Part shown: positions 62,301 to 64,000 of the stretch, one piece after another
How positions within the stretch are numbered: the first letter of the stretch is position 1
Layout: each line of letters opens with the position of its first letter
From: Parus major
Lineage: Eukaryota; Chordata; Aves; Passeriformes; Paridae
DNA length: 64,000 bases
Direction of reading: 5' to 3'
Assembly: GCF_001522545.3 (NCBI RefSeq)
Contig: NC_031770.1
Coordinates: 27,882,116-27,946,115 of the forward strand
The notes under the pieces: generated by a model
The model's database searches: none
The model's input: only the letters and a program-made list of their open reading frames with translations
Told to the model about the DNA's origin: nothing
Translations under genes and position numbers: made by a program

Positions 62301-62400
62301 NNNNNNNNNNNNNNNNNNNNNNNNNNNNNNNNNNNNNNNNNNNNNNNNNNNNNNNNNNNNNNNNNNNNNNNNNNNNNNNNNNNNNNNNNNNNNNNNNNNN
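62301..62400. other. Assembly gap, exactly 100 N
   Basis: A run of 100 N is the conventional placeholder for a scaffold join of unknown length. It lies directly against the EEF1G exon donor. Confidence 0.99.
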
Positions 62401-62401
62401 C

Positions 62402-62544
62402 CTGTTTGTTGTAGTGCAGGATCCCCAGGGTGGGGAACACCCAGGTGCTGGCCGGGGGCACCACGTCACTGTCAGCGAAATTCACCCACTGCAGCACGGC
62501 CGCTGCTGCCTCGGGGGTGCTGCCACGCAGCTCCTCCGTGCTCA
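62402..62544 (-). CDS. EEF1G: EEF1G internal exon, abuts gap
   Basis: 143 nt. The acceptor cccgcag precedes TGAGC at 62544. It ends AAACAG at 62402, with a single G (donor start) at 62401 before the N run. Contains '[20 protein letters not shown]', a hallmark EEF1G segment. Confidence 0.93.
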
Positions 62545-64000
62545 CTGCGGGCGGGAAAGGGTTAATTCGTTAATTAACAGGGTCCTTAATTAGCCAGGAG
62601 GGTCCTTAGTTAGGGGAGGGACTCGTTAATTAGATAAGGGACATGGTATGGTGTAACCGAAGTGAAGGGGGGATTGATGTTGGTGCTGCCACGCAGCTCC
62701 TCTGTGCTCACTGGGGGCGGGAAAGGGTTAATTCGTTAATTAGCAGGGTTGTTAATTAGCCAGGAGGGTCCTTAATTAGCCAGGAACATCATTAATTAGC
62801 CAAGAGGGTCCTTAATTAGTAACAGACACCTTAAAGAGTAAATGAACTCGTTAAGGGACAAGATGCTCACTAAGCAGGGGTTGATGTTGGAGCTCCTCTG
62901 TGCTCACTGAGGGCAGGAAAGGGTTAATCCGTTAATTATCGGGGTCGTTAATTAACCAGGAGGGTCCTTAATTAGCCAGGAACATCATTAATTAGCCAGG
63001 AGGGTCCTTAATTAGGTAAGAGATACGATAAGAGATAAAGGAACTCGTTAAGGGACATTCAGCCAAGGGGGGATTGATGTTGGTGCTGCCACGCAGCTCC
63101 TCCGTGCTCACTGAGGGCAGGAAAGGGTTAATTCGTTAATTAGCAGGGTCCTTAATTAGCCAGGAGGGTCCTTAATTAGGGGAGGGACTCGTTAATTAGA
63201 TAAGGGACATGGTATGGTGTAACCGAAGTGAAGGGGGGATTGATGTTGGTGCTGCCACGCAGCTCCTCTGTGCTCACTGAGGGCAGGAAAGGGTTAATTC
63301 GTTAATTAGCAGGGTCCTTAATTAGCCAGGAGGGTCCTTAATTAGGTACCAGACACCTTAAAGAGTAAATGAACTCGTTAAGGGACAAGATGCTCACTAA
63401 GCAGGGGTTGATGTTGGAGCTCCTCTGTGCTCACTGAGGGCAGGAAAGGGTTAACCCGTTAATTATCGGGGTCGTTAATTAACCAGGAGGGTCCTTAATT
63501 AGCCAGGAACATCATTAATTAGCCAGGAGGGTCCTTAATTAGGTAAGGGATTCGTTAATTAGATAAGGGACACAATAAGGAGCAAAGGATCTCATTAAGG
63601 GACAAGACGTTCACTAAGGGGGGATTGATGTTGGTGCTGCCCCGCAGCTCCTCTCTGCTCATTAAGGGGTTAATTAATAACCCAGGAGAATAATTAATTA
63701 GCCAGGAGAATAACTAATTAGCCAGAAGAGTCGTTAATTAGCCAAAAGAGTTATTAATTAGGGGAGGAACTCGTTAAGGAGCAGGGAGAGATCGTTAAGG
63801 AGCTGTCAGAGTTCGCTGAGGGCAGTAAAGGGTTAACTCATTAACCCAGGGGTTGTTAATTAGCCCAGAGGAATGGACCCCAGAGCTAATTAGAGCTAAT
63901 TAAGGGTTTAATTAGGCTAATTAACCCACCATAGTAGGCGATGGCGTTGCTCTCGAAGACGCAGAATCCGTCGTCGCCTTCGAACGCCGGAACCTGGCAC
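62402..64000 (-). CDS. EEF1G: Elongation factor 1-gamma, two internal exons
   Basis: Minus-strand exons 63930-63993 (or running to the window edge) and 62402-62544, joined in phase: TATG plus TG gives Val. They encode [20 protein letters not shown] and then [20 protein letters not shown] and what follows. This corresponds to roughly residues 57-125 of EEF1G, from the end of the GST N-terminal-like domain into the GST C-terminal-like part. EEF1G is a cytosolic subunit of the eEF1B complex that supports GDP/GTP exchange on eEF1A during translation. The gene starts beyond the window, and its later exons are missing because the sequence runs into the gap. In human, EEF1G lies on 11q12.3, away from SUPT7L/SLC4A1AP. 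Confidence 0.93.
62545..63929. repeat. Tandem repeat array in the EEF1G intron
   Basis: The whole intron is built from TTAATTAG-rich units: an approximately 20-bp subunit (agggtccttaattagccagg) nested in larger units of about 155-230 bp. The marker agctcc recurs at 62529 (the true exon), 62695, 62891, 63095, 63261, 63418 and 63646, with a degenerate copy at 63801. The spacing 166+196+204 bp repeats as a higher-order unit of 566 bp (62529 to 63095, 62695 to 63261). Each larger unit includes a copy of the exon's 5' end and acceptor. Confidence 0.9.
63930..63993 (-). CDS. EEF1G: EEF1G internal exon
   Basis: 64 nt if the acceptor is the tgccag at 63994-63999; the sequence before GTTCCG fits an acceptor just inside the window. 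Encodes [20 protein letters not shown] plus a further Tyr and the first base of the next Val codon. The donor gtgggt follows. Confidence 0.88.

Noticed and set aside
62545..63929. CRISPR array
   Set aside because: Repeats are direct but without regular unique spacers, and the setting is a vertebrate intron. It is a minisatellite.

Overview
The window is nuclear DNA of a bird, probably a passerine. The evidence is vertebrate multi-exon genes, CR1-type LINE 3' ends, class II endogenous retrovirus remnants with short solo LTRs, and CpG-island promoters. No bacterial-type operons, rRNA or CRISPR arrays are visible.

Layout. 1-15.2 kb is intergenic, with one CpG-rich block near 9.2-9.6 kb that carries a perfect RFX X-box but no recognisable exon. 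From 15,259 to 29,921 (minus strand) lies SUPT7L, the histone-fold subunit of the STAGA/SAGA-type coactivator, reconstructed as 4 coding exons (412 aa). A shared CpG-island promoter at about 29.9-30.7 kb also fires rightwards into SLC4A1AP (kanadaptin; FHA and dsRNA-binding-like domains), reconstructed as 14 coding exons from 30,666 to 47,494 (694 aa). This head-to-head pair is also adjacent in human 2p23.3. The large SUPT7L intron holds an internally deleted class II provirus (24.8-26.8 kb), a smaller SUPT7L intron holds a short solo LTR, and an SLC4A1AP intron holds an 847-bp solo LTR with a perfect 6-bp target duplication.

48-62.3 kb has no host gene that I recognise. It contains a decayed type-2 family B DNA polymerase (Polinton/Maverick or adintovirus-like) on the minus strand at about 48.5-50.5 kb, a 329-bp solo LTR flanked by GCCACCC direct repeats, and CR1 fragments.

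At 62,301-62,400 there is a run of exactly 100 N. To its right, two minus-strand exons of EEF1G (translation elongation factor 1 gamma) flank an intron made of TTAATTAG-rich tandem repeats. EEF1G lies on a different human chromosome (11q12.3), and none of its later exons occurs in the 62 kb to the left. The gap therefore probably joins unrelated contigs. The repeat array has copied the splice acceptor and first codons of the EEF1G exon several times.

Main points to check: the polymerase fossil, the exon-seeded minisatellite, the suspected chimeric join, and the orphan X-box CpG island. All homology calls come from reading the sequence and family knowledge; no search was run.
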